A stretch of 64,000 bases of DNA from JARRNE01 sp963824085. Lineage in GTDB: Bacteria; Pseudomonadota; Gammaproteobacteria; Chromatiales; Chromatiaceae. Location: assembly GCA_963824085.1 (NCBI GenBank), contig CAWGNT010000009.1, positions 124,001 through 188,000 on the forward strand, written 5' to 3'. The first letter of the stretch is position 1. Each line of letters begins with the position of its first letter. This document shows positions 1-8,742 of this stretch, one piece after another. The notes below the pieces were generated by a model, which saw only the letters and a program-made list of their open reading frames with translations, did not search any database and was not told the origin of the DNA. The translations under genes were made by a program, and so were the position numbers.

Positions 1-913
1 CGTAGAGGAGCACGTCGGGCTTATTTTCCAGCTCTCCGGCGAGGCGGCGAAGCCGGCTCACCAGGCTCCTCAGGTCGCTGAGGAGCGGCGCGACCTGGGG
101 AAGCCCCTGGCGTGCCAGCTGGACTAGCCCCGGTCCTGCTTCCGCGACCACTCTACCAAGCTGGTCTGCCGCCCCCTGGATGGCCTGGGCGCTCGCCTCC
201 GTGCTCTTGAGCGCCTGCTCTGCCCGATCGGCCAACCCGGGAAGCCGTGCCTCGAACCGCGTGGCGCCGTCCAGAAGAGGGCCAAGTCGGGCCATCTGCT
301 GCTCGAGTATCCCTGCAGTCCGTGTCAGGCGCGCAATTAGCTGCTTGGTGCCATCGAGCGCCGCTGCAATCGCTTCCTGGTTGTGCCGACCCAGCGCCTC
401 TCGCACCAGCGCCAGGGTCGCCCGCAGATCGAGGCTCGTGGATCGAAGCTCGGTGAGAAGCTGTGTCCCGTCCTCCTCCAGCCGCGACATGAAGGACGGC
501 TCCGAGGGAATCTCCGGGAGCTCGGCTCCCGGGCGGGCCCTGAGCGGCGCGCTTTGCGGCCCGCCGCCGCTCAGCTCCACGAAATAGATGAGGCCCGTCA
601 AGCCCTGGCTCGCCAGAGTGGCGACGGTATCCGCGTTCACCGGCGCATCCGCCCTGACCCTGAGGAGCAGGCGCACCCGGCTCGGGTCTTCCCGGTCCAG
701 CCGGATGTCGCTCACCTGCCCAACATCGACGCCCTCGTACTTGACCAGCGATTGTGTCGTTATACCGGCTACGGATTCGTGCATGGACACCATGTAGGTT
801 CGGTACTCGCCGCCGGGCTCCAAATTGATCAGCCACAGGCTCAGCACGAGAAAGATCCCGCCGAAAACGACAACGAAGAGCCCCACCACCGCATAGCTTA
901 CGCGCGGCTCCAT
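1..913 (-). CDS. mlaD: MCE-domain (MlaD-like) lipid-transport protein, 3' end outside window
   Basis: Starts at ATG 913-911 and stays open to the left edge, so the C-terminus is missing. About 304 residues are visible. One N-terminal membrane segment (about residues 7-29) is followed by an MCE domain (about 38-125), then a long helical region rich in Ala, Leu and Gln that probably forms the helical barrel of MCE proteins. MCE proteins are the periplasmic, lipid-binding part of ABC systems that move phospholipid between inner and outer membrane. The start overlaps the end of the ATPase gene by 16 bases, so translation is probably coupled. The long helical tail is more like the longer MCE proteins found with STAS-fused permeases than the short E. 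coli MlaD, so the substrate may differ. Confidence 0.85.
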   Translation of the reverse strand, partial: MEPRVSYAVVGLFVVVFGGIFLVLSLWLINLEPGGEYRTYMVSMHESVAGITTQSLVKYEGVDVGQVSDIRLDREDPSRVRLLLRVRADAPVNADTVATLASQGLTGLIYFVELSGGGPQSAPLRARPGAELPEIPSEPSFMSRLEEDGTQLLTELRSTSLDLRATLALVREALGRHNQEAIAAALDGTKQLIARLTRTAGILEQQMARLGPLLDGATRFEARLPGLADRAEQALKSTEASAQAIQGAADQLGRVVAEAGPGLVQLARQGLPQVAPLLSDLRSLVSRLRRLAGELENKPDVLLY

Positions 914-1683
914 ACCCCACCCCTGGTCGCGCGGGCGCGCGGCCCCTGGAAATACTCCCTGAGCAGCGGATGCTCCGCTCGGCTGAGCTCCGCCATGGTG
1001 CCTGTACCTAGGACCCGCTTCTCCCCGAGAAAGGCGACACGGTGGGCGACTCGCCACAGGGTGTCCAAGTCGTGCGTAGCCATCAGCACCGTCAGGCCCA
1101 GTGACTCGTGCAGATGCAGGATGAGCTCGTCCAGGGCATTGGCACTCACGGGGTCCAGACCGGACCCGGGCTCATCCAGTACGAGCAGATCCGGATCCAT
1201 GGCGAGGGCGCGGGCGAGGGCCGCCCGCTTCAGCATGCCTCCACTGAGCTCGCGCGGGTACTTGACCGCGGCGTCCGGGCTCAGACCCGCCAACACGATC
1301 TTGAGCCGCGCAATCTCGCGGATGAGCGGCTCGGGCAGATCTGTCTGCTCACGCAACGGTACCGCGACATTCTCCTCGACGGTCAGAGAGCTGAAAAGCG
1401 CGCCCTGCTGAAACATGATTCCGATGCGGCGGCGCAGCCGGTTTGCCTCCGCCTCGTCCAGCCCGCTAGCGGGCTCTCCAAACAAATGGACACTGCCGGC
1501 AGCCGGGCGCAGAAGTAGGATGATCTCGCGCAGCAGCACGGACTTCCCAGCGCCGCTGGCACCGACCAGTGCCATGATCTCTCCGCGGCGCACAGTGAGG
1601 TTCAGGTCCTCGTGAACGCAGGTCGCCCCGAACGCGCTTCGCAGCCCGCGCACCTCCACCAGATCGAGCTCCCGGTCGGCCAC
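898..1683 (-). CDS. mlaF: ABC transporter ATPase, MlaF family
   Basis: 261 residues. Walker A GASGAGKS at 41-48, signature LSGGM at 146-150, Walker B LLVLDE at 166-171, followed by the D-loop and a switch His in ATHDLD. LSGGM in place of LSGGQ is typical of the MlaF/Mkl group. It powers lipid movement by the MlaE permease in the inner membrane. The start is GTG at 1683, overlapping the last base of the permease stop, and the end overlaps the MCE gene. The three genes are therefore one tightly coupled operon. Confidence 0.93.
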   Translation of the reverse strand: MADRELDLVEVRGLRSAFGATCVHEDLNLTVRRGEIMALVGASGAGKSVLLREIILLLRPAAGSVHLFGEPASGLDEAEANRLRRRIGIMFQQGALFSSLTVEENVAVPLREQTDLPEPLIREIARLKIVLAGLSPDAAVKYPRELSGGMLKRAALARALAMDPDLLVLDEPGSGLDPVSANALDELILHLHESLGLTVLMATHDLDTLWRVAHRVAFLGEKRVLGTGTMAELSRAEHPLLREYFQGPRARATRGGVWSRA

Positions 1684-2810
1684 TAGATCCCCAGCCAGCT
1701 GTAGACAACCGAAAAAGCCGCATCCACCAGGATGACGAGCACGATGGCCTGTACCACGCTCGTCGTGGTGTGCCGTCCCACACTGTCCGCCCCGCCGCTC
1801 ACCTGAAAGCCTTGATAGCAGCCCACGGTCGCGATGACCGCCGCAAACACGGGCGCCTTGCCGATGCCTGTCATCAGGGAGCTGATGGACACCGCCTCGG
1901 GGATGCGCTGGGTGAAGGTCTCGACCTCCACACTCAGCATGGTTGCCGCCATGACCATGCCCCCGATGACGGCCATGACGTCGGCGAATACCGTCAGGAG
2001 CGGCAGTGCGACCAAGAGCCCAAGGACTTTCGGCAGCACCAGGATCTCCATCGGCGGCAAGCCCATGCTGCGCAGGGCATCCACCTCCTCGGTCACCTGC
2101 ATGGTGCCGATCTGCGCCGCATAGGCAGAGCCGCTGCGCCCGGCCACGACAATCGCGGTCATCATGGGCCCCAGCTCACGCAGCACGGTGAGGGTCACCA
2201 GATCGACAACGTATATGTTGCCCCCGTACAGGCGGAGCTGCACACCGGCCTGATAGGCGATCACTACGCCGACCAGAAAGGAGAGCATCCCCAGCACGGG
2301 CATGGCCCCGACCCCATCGGTTTGGATCACGGCCAGGATCGCGCGCCAGCGCAGGCGCTTGGGATTCACCACACTGCGCAGCAGCCCAAGGAATGCCATG
2401 CCGATGAACGACAGCCCGGCATAGCCGTGGGCAATGGTTTCCCAGATCGTCCGGCCGACCTGCTCCAAGCGAGGCGTCGCTGCGATCCCCGGGACAGCAT
2501 CCAGGCTGTCGGCGCGCTCGCGGACCATGTCCAGCAACAGGGCGTGCGGCTCGTCCAGACCCGTCAGCTCCACAGGCCTTCCCTGCTTCTGCAGGGCCTC
2601 GAGCATCTGGTAGAGGACGAGGGCCCCAGCAGTATCCAGGGCGAGCAGCCCTCCAGCATCAATCGTAAGTGTCGCTGCCTCGGGGGAGAAACGAGCCAAG
2701 TCCGCCTCCGCGTGAGCGAGGCCGCTGGTAATCCAGGCCCCGGACAGGCGCAACACACCGGTCTCCGGCAGCCAATCGAATCTGGCGGCTGGGTGCTCCG
2801 GAGAGGACAT
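1683..2810 (-). CDS. mlaE: MlaE-type ABC permease with N-terminal STAS domain
   Basis: 375 residues with an ATG start. Residues 1 to about 110 resemble a STAS (anti-sigma-antagonist-like) domain. The remaining part is the MlaE/YrbE permease with several hydrophobic segments and the conserved stretch around GRSGSAYAAQIGTM. In E. coli the STAS protein MlaB is separate and binds MlaF. Here it is fused to the permease, a common arrangement for a second MCE system in proteobacteria. First gene of the operon with the ATPase and MCE protein. The 292 bases upstream should hold its promoter, but I see no convincing -35/-10 pair. Confidence 0.92.
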   Translation of the reverse strand: MSSPEHPAARFDWLPETGVLRLSGAWITSGLAHAEADLARFSPEAATLTIDAGGLLALDTAGALVLYQMLEALQKQGRPVELTGLDEPHALLLDMVRERADSLDAVPGIAATPRLEQVGRTIWETIAHGYAGLSFIGMAFLGLLRSVVNPKRLRWRAILAVIQTDGVGAMPVLGMLSFLVGVVIAYQAGVQLRLYGGNIYVVDLVTLTVLRELGPMMTAIVVAGRSGSAYAAQIGTMQVTEEVDALRSMGLPPMEILVLPKVLGLLVALPLLTVFADVMAVIGGMVMAATMLSVEVETFTQRIPEAVSISSLMTGIGKAPVFAAVIATVGCYQGFQVSGGADSVGRHTTTSVVQAIVLVILVDAAFSVVYSWLGI

Positions 2811-3102
2811 TCGTCGGCCTAAAACTCCTTGGATCGGCGGCTAGCCGGTCCGCTCTGCGCGTTTGGGCGCCTCCGCCAAACCTCATAAGTTTGTTCTTCC
2901 TTACACCCTGTAGGCAATAGGCAGCCGTCGGCAAGCTGCGCAGGCAGTCGCGTAGGCGGAGTAAGCAATCAGACCCGCGCGCAGCGTCGCCACCCGGCCA
3001 GGGCAGCGCAAAGTTCGGGCAGCGCCCTTCGCTGGCTGAGCCCAGCTGACCCGAGATGTTTGAGTGCCGCGCATTCGTTCTTCCGCGGCGGACCTCCCAG
3101 CA

Positions 3103-4353
3103 TCATGTTGGGGTTACCGGCGGCGGGAAGCGGGTCATGGTCCGCAGGGGCGGAAACCAGCGCGCCCAGAGTCCAGCCACTGCAAGGGTTGCGAGTCCGC
3201 CCACCACAACCGAAGGCACGAGCCCCCACCAAGCCGCGGTGACCCCCGACTCGAGCTCGCCGAGCTCGTTGGAGGCGCCGATAAACATCGCATTCACTGC
3301 ACTCACACGCCCCCGCAGCGCGTCAGGGGTCTGCAGCTGCACGAGCATGTGGCGCACGAATACGCTGACCATGTCCGCCGCGCCCAGCACGGTGAGTACG
3401 GCCAGGGAGAGCGAGAAGCTGGTGGACACACCGAAAGTGATCGTCGCCAGCCCAAAGATGACGACACCGCCGAACATCGCGGCCCCCGCGCGGTCGGTGA
3501 TCGGCCGCACCGTGAGCCAGGCCGCCGTCACGGCCGCACCGACGCCGGGCGCGGCCCGCAGCAGACCCAGGCCATCGGGTCCGACGTGCAGGATATCGCT
3601 CGCGTACGCGGGCAGGAGTGCCGTTGCCCCTCCGAAAAGAACGGCAAAAAGATCCATCGAAATCGCCCCCAGGATGACCGGGCGCGAGCGGACAAAGCCC
3701 AGCCCCTCGAGCACGGTGCGCCAGCTCGCCGGCTCGCGCTCGGACGACCGCCTCGGGACGGCGACCCTGGCCATCAGCAGGCAGGCCACCACAAGAAGCG
3801 CCGCGCAGGTGCCGTACACCACGAGCGGCCCCGCAAGATACAACACGCCGCCAAGGGCAGGACCCGCGATAGTCGCCACCTGCCAGGTCGATGAATTGAC
3901 CGCTACCGCATGGCCGAAGAGCACGGACGGTACCAGATTCGGCATGAGGGACTGCTGTGCCGGGGCAGCGAAGGCACGGGCTGCGCCAAACAGCGACATC
4001 ACGGCCAGCACCGGCCATGGTTCGGTGAAACCATGAAGCGTGAAGGCGAAAAGGAGCGCGGCGCACGCAAGTCCCACGAGGTAGCAGAGCACCAGGATTC
4101 GCGTGCGGTCGAAACGGTCCGCGGCATGCCCAGCCACCAGAACCAGGACCACGAATGGCAGGAACTGCGACAGGCCGATGAGACCAAGATAGAGCGGATC
4201 GCCAGTGAGCGCGTAGACCTGCCATCCGACCGCCACGGACTGCATCTGAACCGCCACCGAGGCCAGGAAGCGGGCGCTCAGGAAACGTGCAAACGAGCCG
4301 TGTCGGAGCAGCGCTCCGAGACCCGAGGACCGATACATCGCGGGAAACGCCAT
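3103..4353 (-). CDS. MFS exporter (EntS-like MFS_3 group)
   Basis: About 416 residues from ATG 4353. Twelve hydrophobic segments are spread over the protein, with an MFS loop motif GHAADRFDRTRI between the second and third. The form is that of proton-driven exporters of the enterobactin-exporter type. A longer frame reaches 4530, but its first 59 residues are Arg/Cys-rich and not membrane-like, so I chose the internal ATG just before the hydrophobic region. It is divergent from the radical SAM gene with about 215 bases between starts. The substrate cannot be told from the sequence. Confidence 0.8.
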   Translation of the reverse strand: MAFPAMYRSSGLGALLRHGSFARFLSARFLASVAVQMQSVAVGWQVYALTGDPLYLGLIGLSQFLPFVVLVLVAGHAADRFDRTRILVLCYLVGLACAALLFAFTLHGFTEPWPVLAVMSLFGAARAFAAPAQQSLMPNLVPSVLFGHAVAVNSSTWQVATIAGPALGGVLYLAGPLVVYGTCAALLVVACLLMARVAVPRRSSEREPASWRTVLEGLGFVRSRPVILGAISMDLFAVLFGGATALLPAYASDILHVGPDGLGLLRAAPGVGAAVTAAWLTVRPITDRAGAAMFGGVVIFGLATITFGVSTSFSLSLAVLTVLGAADMVSVFVRHMLVQLQTPDALRGRVSAVNAMFIGASNELGELESGVTAAWWGLVPSVVVGGLATLAVAGLWARWFPPLRTMTRFPPPVTPT

Positions 4354-4568
4354 CAAGAGGGGGGGACGGTACAGCTGTGCGAAGGCAAGGAGATTACCGC
4401 AACCTGACACGTTGCGCTGTGCATCGACGCCCCCGCATGGTCGGCCGCGATCGACCGGGCGCCGGGCGGCGAATGCCCGCGCTGCGGGACAGAAACGCGA
4501 CACTCGCTGCCTGGCGCACCATGGAGGCACCTTGCCGGTCGAACACCGTCTCCGTTAGGCTGCGGACT

Positions 4569-6299
4569 ATGGCCCAACCCCAGCGATCTTCCCGTGCGGA
4601 CGAGCACCAGTCGGACCTCGCGCAGGTCCTGGTGTCGGGCCTGCGCCAGCGCTTCAAGGCCGAAGTCAATCGCCTAACCAGCGGCGGGATGCGAAAGTTG
4701 CTCGGCGCTCACCCCGACACGGAGGCACTGAGCTTCCCACTGAGCTACGTCTACGCCTACCACTGGCTACGGGAGAATGTTCCGGACGCCTACCGGGTGG
4801 CGGTCCTGGGCGCCTTTCGCAGCCCTTCGCAGGGTTTCCTGATGGACCTGCTCGACTCGTCGCCGCACCCGACCGCATTCGTCCGCGGCTACATCACGCG
4901 GCTCCGCGCCGCGACGGACTCGACACCCCAACAGCGACAGCTGCTGGAGCTGCTTGCCGCCAACGGCGACGATGCGGAACGGCTCGCCGCGGGGATGATG
5001 GACGTCTGGCACGATCTCGGTCTCTTCAAGAACAGCCGCCGGGAGACCTACAGCGAGCTCGGACACCAGGAAAGGGCGCGCTACGGGCAAATACTCGGCC
5101 CGGAGGAACGGGAGCGGCTGGCGCTGGTCGACTCCCTGCCCGATGCGGGCGGACCGCACCCATTCGGCAAACTAGGGATCATCCCGGCAATGGGCTGCCC
5201 CCAGACCTGCCGTCACTGCATGTTCATCTGGCGTCCGCCCATGCGCGACGCCTCGGACCTGCAGCCGCTGCTGAGCTTCGTCAACGCCCACACCGACAGC
5301 GTGCTGTTCACGGGGGGCGACCTGACCCGCCACCTCGACGAGCTCCTTCGGGCCGTCGGCACGATGGATCGGGTGCAGACCTTCGCGATCCTGCTCAACG
5401 GCGACTTCGCCGACGATGCGAGGACGACGCGGCGGGTGCTCGGAGACATGGCGGCCGCCGTGCGGGGACGCCCTAAGGACTGGCCGGCGGCACAGGTCCT
5501 GCTCCAGATCAGCTTCGACGAGTTTCACCAGGAGGTGATCGTCGACAAGAAGGGGACGCTGCGCGAGCGTATCCCGGTCGCCAAGATCGCCAATATCGTG
5601 GAGTGCGCGCCCCGCCATCCCGAGATCCAGCTTTGCCTTCTGCACAAACAGAACGCCCTCAACTTCTCGATGGACGTCTTCCGGCGCGGCGTCTTCGCCC
5701 GCCTGGCGAAGGAGCTCGGGCGACGCGGACACCAAGTGCGGATACTGACCTCTGCGCCGTCCTCACGTCTCAAGCGTCACCCGCTGCATCCCGACCAGAA
5801 GGCTCCCGTGCTGAAGGACGCGAGCTTCGTCCTCTCCCGTTACCCGGACCGCCCGATCCTGTTCACCAGCTCCACTGTCGATGCCTACGGCCGCGCCACC
5901 ATCCTGGACGAGGGAGAGACGGTCAAGGACCGCGACCTGCTGCAGCTCGTCCTGCACGGGAGGGCAGCGTCCGGAGAGGGATTCGACACCGATCTGATGT
6001 TTTGGGCGAACGGCTGGGCGACCCTGTTCTCCGCCGTCCACATCTGCCTCGGCGACATCCACCGCGACGGAGGCGAGCGGATCATCTCCCGCCAACGCAA
6101 GGACCCGCTCACCGCCGCTCTGCGCCGGTTTGACCGCCGGCTTCTGGATCTCTATGCCGAGGTCCAGCCGGATCTGGCCGCGCGGATCGAGGCCGCCACG
6201 AGCCCGCACCACCTGTTCCACACGGTCACCAAGGACGCAGCTGTCCGACTCCACATGACACGGCGGCTAATCGAGACCCGCAACAATCCGCCGACATAG
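4569..6299 (+). CDS. Uncharacterised radical SAM protein
   Basis: 576 residues from ATG 4569; an upstream in-frame extension exists but looks non-coding. The CxxxCxxC cluster motif is Cys210-Cys214-Cys217 in GCPQTCRHCMF, preceded by a strand (GKLGIIPAMG) and followed by a glycine-rich SAM-binding segment (VLFTGGDL). The 200 residues before the cluster form a separate helical domain I do not recognise. The C-terminal part is Cys-poor and shows no SPASM or second cluster motif. No small precursor peptide or cofactor-synthesis gene lies nearby, so substrate and product are unknown. It could modify a protein, peptide or nucleic acid. Confidence 0.8.
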   Translation: MAQPQRSSRADEHQSDLAQVLVSGLRQRFKAEVNRLTSGGMRKLLGAHPDTEALSFPLSYVYAYHWLRENVPDAYRVAVLGAFRSPSQGFLMDLLDSSPHPTAFVRGYITRLRAATDSTPQQRQLLELLAANGDDAERLAAGMMDVWHDLGLFKNSRRETYSELGHQERARYGQILGPEERERLALVDSLPDAGGPHPFGKLGIIPAMGCPQTCRHCMFIWRPPMRDASDLQPLLSFVNAHTDSVLFTGGDLTRHLDELLRAVGTMDRVQTFAILLNGDFADDARTTRRVLGDMAAAVRGRPKDWPAAQVLLQISFDEFHQEVIVDKKGTLRERIPVAKIANIVECAPRHPEIQLCLLHKQNALNFSMDVFRRGVFARLAKELGRRGHQVRILTSAPSSRLKRHPLHPDQKAPVLKDASFVLSRYPDRPILFTSSTVDAYGRATILDEGETVKDRDLLQLVLHGRAASGEGFDTDLMFWANGWATLFSAVHICLGDIHRDGGERIISRQRKDPLTAALRRFDRRLLDLYAEVQPDLAARIEAATSPHHLFHTVTKDAAVRLHMTRRLIETRNNPPT

Positions 6300-6429
6300 C
6301 CAGGACCTTTCGGACACGTCGTCCACGCGGCAGCGAGAGCCCAATAGAACCCGAACAACGAAAGGGTCGGGGTGACAACGAACGTGTGAAAAGGGCCCGA
6401 GAAACGCCCGCGCAGCGGACGCCGAAGGG

Positions 6430-7392
6430 TTAGCGTGCGGGCGACTGGCCCTGTCCGGCAGGCCCGACCGTCAACCTCCAGACCCGCACGGTCGCGTCAT
6501 CGCTAATGGAGGCGAGGTAGCGGCCGCCGGGCGATACCGCCACCGCAGTTCCGCAGAGAGCGTGGCGTCCCAGCCGCTCCAGGGTCGCACCGGTGACCGG
6601 GTCCAGGATCAGCACGGAGCTGTCGGTCTGGCGGCTGATGCTGGCAAGCCGGCCATCGGGGAGGAAGCGCACGCTGTTGATGATTCCGCGGTGGGCCGTC
6701 GGTAGAACCCGAAGGGTCGCCGCAGTCAGATCCCACCGGTAGAGATCGAACCAGCCGGCACCGATCAAGCTGTCGCCGCTGGGCGCGAAGACCAGGGTGT
6801 GGGCATCGTTGGGCGGTGGCGGGAGAGCCACCGGCGGCGTCCCGGGAGACCATAGCTTCACCTGGCCATCCGTACCGCTGGACGAGAGCACACTGCCGTC
6901 GGGCATGGCCGCTACCGCCCGAACTGCTCCTCCGTGCACCTGCCATGCCCTCACGAGTCCGCCGTCAAGGGACCACAGCCTCGCCTGGCCGTCCGTGTGT
7001 CCAGTGAGCATGACTCCAGCGGGCAATGCCGCCGCAAAGGCGGTCACGGGAGAGCCGGCCGCCCATCCGCGCAGCAACGTGCCCGATAAGGTCCAGACGG
7101 CGATGCGGCCATCGTAACCGGCGGTGATGAGCCTTCTGGGATCGAGGAAAAGGACGCCGTTGACGGTCCCGGCGTGCGCCCGCCAGAAATGCCGGAGCAC
7201 ACCCGTGTCGAGGTCCCAGACACGCAGTGATCCATCCAAGCTGCCGACCGCGATAAGGGCGGAATCCGGACTGATGGCGAGCACTCGCCCGGCGCTGCTG
7301 CCGGTCTCGATCAGACGCTCCGGCGCCCGCCCGGCAAGCGACTGGCACCCGCCGAGAATCGCGAGCGCCAGGGCGAGGCAGAGCGATGTCAT
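6430..7392 (-). CDS. WD40-repeat lipoprotein
   Basis: 320 residues from ATG 7392. The N-terminus is a lipoprotein signal with lipobox LGGC (Cys about 16), so the protein should be lipid-anchored on the periplasmic side. The rest consists of about seven beta-propeller repeats with WD-type endings (RVWDLDTG, AVWTLSG, RLWSLDGG, KLWSPG, YRWDLTA, RVWRLTVG). A longer frame continues upstream to 7932, but the lipoprotein signal fixes the start. It faces the radical SAM gene tail to tail. The role is unknown; such propellers usually hold protein partners together. Confidence 0.8.
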   Translation of the reverse strand: MTSLCLALALAILGGCQSLAGRAPERLIETGSSAGRVLAISPDSALIAVGSLDGSLRVWDLDTGVLRHFWRAHAGTVNGVLFLDPRRLITAGYDGRIAVWTLSGTLLRGWAAGSPVTAFAAALPAGVMLTGHTDGQARLWSLDGGLVRAWQVHGGAVRAVAAMPDGSVLSSSGTDGQVKLWSPGTPPVALPPPPNDAHTLVFAPSGDSLIGAGWFDLYRWDLTAATLRVLPTAHRGIINSVRFLPDGRLASISRQTDSSVLILDPVTGATLERLGRHALCGTAVAVSPGGRYLASISDDATVRVWRLTVGPAGQGQSPAR

Positions 7393-7584
7393 CCATGCGC
7401 GGCGTCGCCTCGAGGTTAGCACGGACCCAACCGAATGCCCGCCGGCATAGCCAATGCCCCCGGCTGCCTCGGTTTGTGACCCGAGGGAGTCCGATAGATT
7501 CCGATCGACCCTGCGGCCCAGACGTGCACTGGGCGCCAGGATGCGCCAAACTGCGCGACCTGGCACTAGTTGGAGGTTGGACTC

Positions 7585-8154
7585 GTGGAAATACTTATCG
7601 CCGGACTCGTTCTGTTCCTGGGCATACACTCGGTCTCCATCATCAGCGACCCGTGGCGAAACCGGATGGCGGCACGCCTCGGTGAGTGGCCGTGGAAAGG
7701 GATCTATGCCGTCCTGGCGATCGCTGGCTTTATCCTCATCGTGTGGGGGTACGGACTGGCGCGGCAGCACCCGGTCGCCGTCTATGTTCCGCCAACCTGG
7801 ATGCGCCATGTCACCCTGCTCCTCATGCTGCCTGTGTTTCCCATGCTGCTCGCCACCTACCTGCCCGGGCGCATCCAGTCTGCCCTCAAGCACCCGATGC
7901 TCGCGGCGGTGAAGCTCTGGGCCTTCGCCCATCTCCTGGCAAACGGAAACCTGGCCGATATAGTCCTGTTTGGCTCTCTACTCGCCTGGGCCGTCGCAGA
8001 CCGCATCTCCCTGAAGCGTCGCGTTCAGCGGCCCGTTCCCGGCGCCCCGCCCTCTGCCGCCAACGACGCCATCGCCGTTGTCGGCGGCCTGCTGCTCTAT
8101 GTCGGTTTCATCGTCGGAATCCACCGCTGGCTGATCGGCGTATCGCCCGTCTGA
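7585..8154 (+). CDS. NnrU family membrane protein
   Basis: 189 residues from GTG 7585, chosen because GGAGG at 7572-7576 lies at good distance; a TTG five codons earlier overlaps that site. There are about five to six hydrophobic segments, with conserved HSV near the N-terminus and a central block with LWAFAHLLANG and DIVLFGSLLAWAV. This matches the NnrU family, first found near nitric/nitrous oxide reduction genes but widespread and of unclear function. No denitrification genes are nearby. Confidence 0.82.
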   Translation: MEILIAGLVLFLGIHSVSIISDPWRNRMAARLGEWPWKGIYAVLAIAGFILIVWGYGLARQHPVAVYVPPTWMRHVTLLLMLPVFPMLLATYLPGRIQSALKHPMLAAVKLWAFAHLLANGNLADIVLFGSLLAWAVADRISLKRRVQRPVPGAPPSAANDAIAVVGGLLLYVGFIVGIHRWLIGVSPV

Positions 8155-8742
8155 GGCCCGCGGGCGCGACCCGTCGGGTCAGAGTTAGATTGGTAACCAT
8201 TGAACCTAGAAAGAGCTGTTCACCACGAAGTGCACGAAGAAACACGAAGAAGAACAGAGTCGTCGAGATGAGTTTGGCTGATCTTTGTCGCACCCGCAGG
8301 GTGAAGCCCCAAGTCTCCACATATCATTAAAATCCTTCGTGCTCTTCGTGTGCTTCGTGGTTCAACTGCCGGGTTGAGGTTGAACCCTCCCGGGCAGAGG
8401 TCACCGCATTCGTGATTGGAGGAGACGCCGGCGTGCTTGGTCGTGATAAACGGGTTGGGCGCAGGAACGTCCGCTCTGGCAAGGTTGGCAGACGTTAAGG
8501 TCCAGCTCATCCTACCTTACGCGACACCGGAAAGACCTCCTGCATGTACGGGACCCTGGCATTGACGACGAATGGGGCGGTGAATCCCGGTGACCCTGCC
8601 CCAAGAGGGCTGAAGAATGTCCCTAGCGATACCGCTGTTTTCGGCTAAGTCGGTTTACCGCTCGCGGCGAGCGCATGCGCCTGCACGCGACGTGCGCGGG
8701 TCAACGTTTCAGCCGGTAGAGGTTGCTTAGGGAGCAAAAGTC
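8155..8742. other. Gene-free stretch upstream of cfa
   Basis: 588 bases with no convincing coding frame. It contains the inverted repeat listed separately (8222-8362). The last 230 bases should hold the cfa promoter and leader, including AGGGAG before the cfa start. No sigma-70 boxes stood out. Confidence 0.5.
8222..8362. repeat. Imperfect inverted repeat with nested ACGAAG units (GxxExxY-type arms without a gene)
   Basis: The left arm at about 8222-8251 carries repeated CACGAAG units. The right arm at about 8334-8362 carries the reverse complement (CTTCGTG units). About 80 bases separate them. Similar short nested repeats in inverted orientation flank GxxExxY genes in many bacteria, and a different pair flanks the GxxExxY gene at 30501-30914 here. 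This copy has no gene inside. Confidence 0.7.

Noticed and set aside
153..920. 255-residue minus-strand frame at the left end
   Set aside because: It lies in another frame of the MCE gene, is Arg/Gly-rich, and lacks the membrane segment and MCE domain seen in the frame starting at 913.
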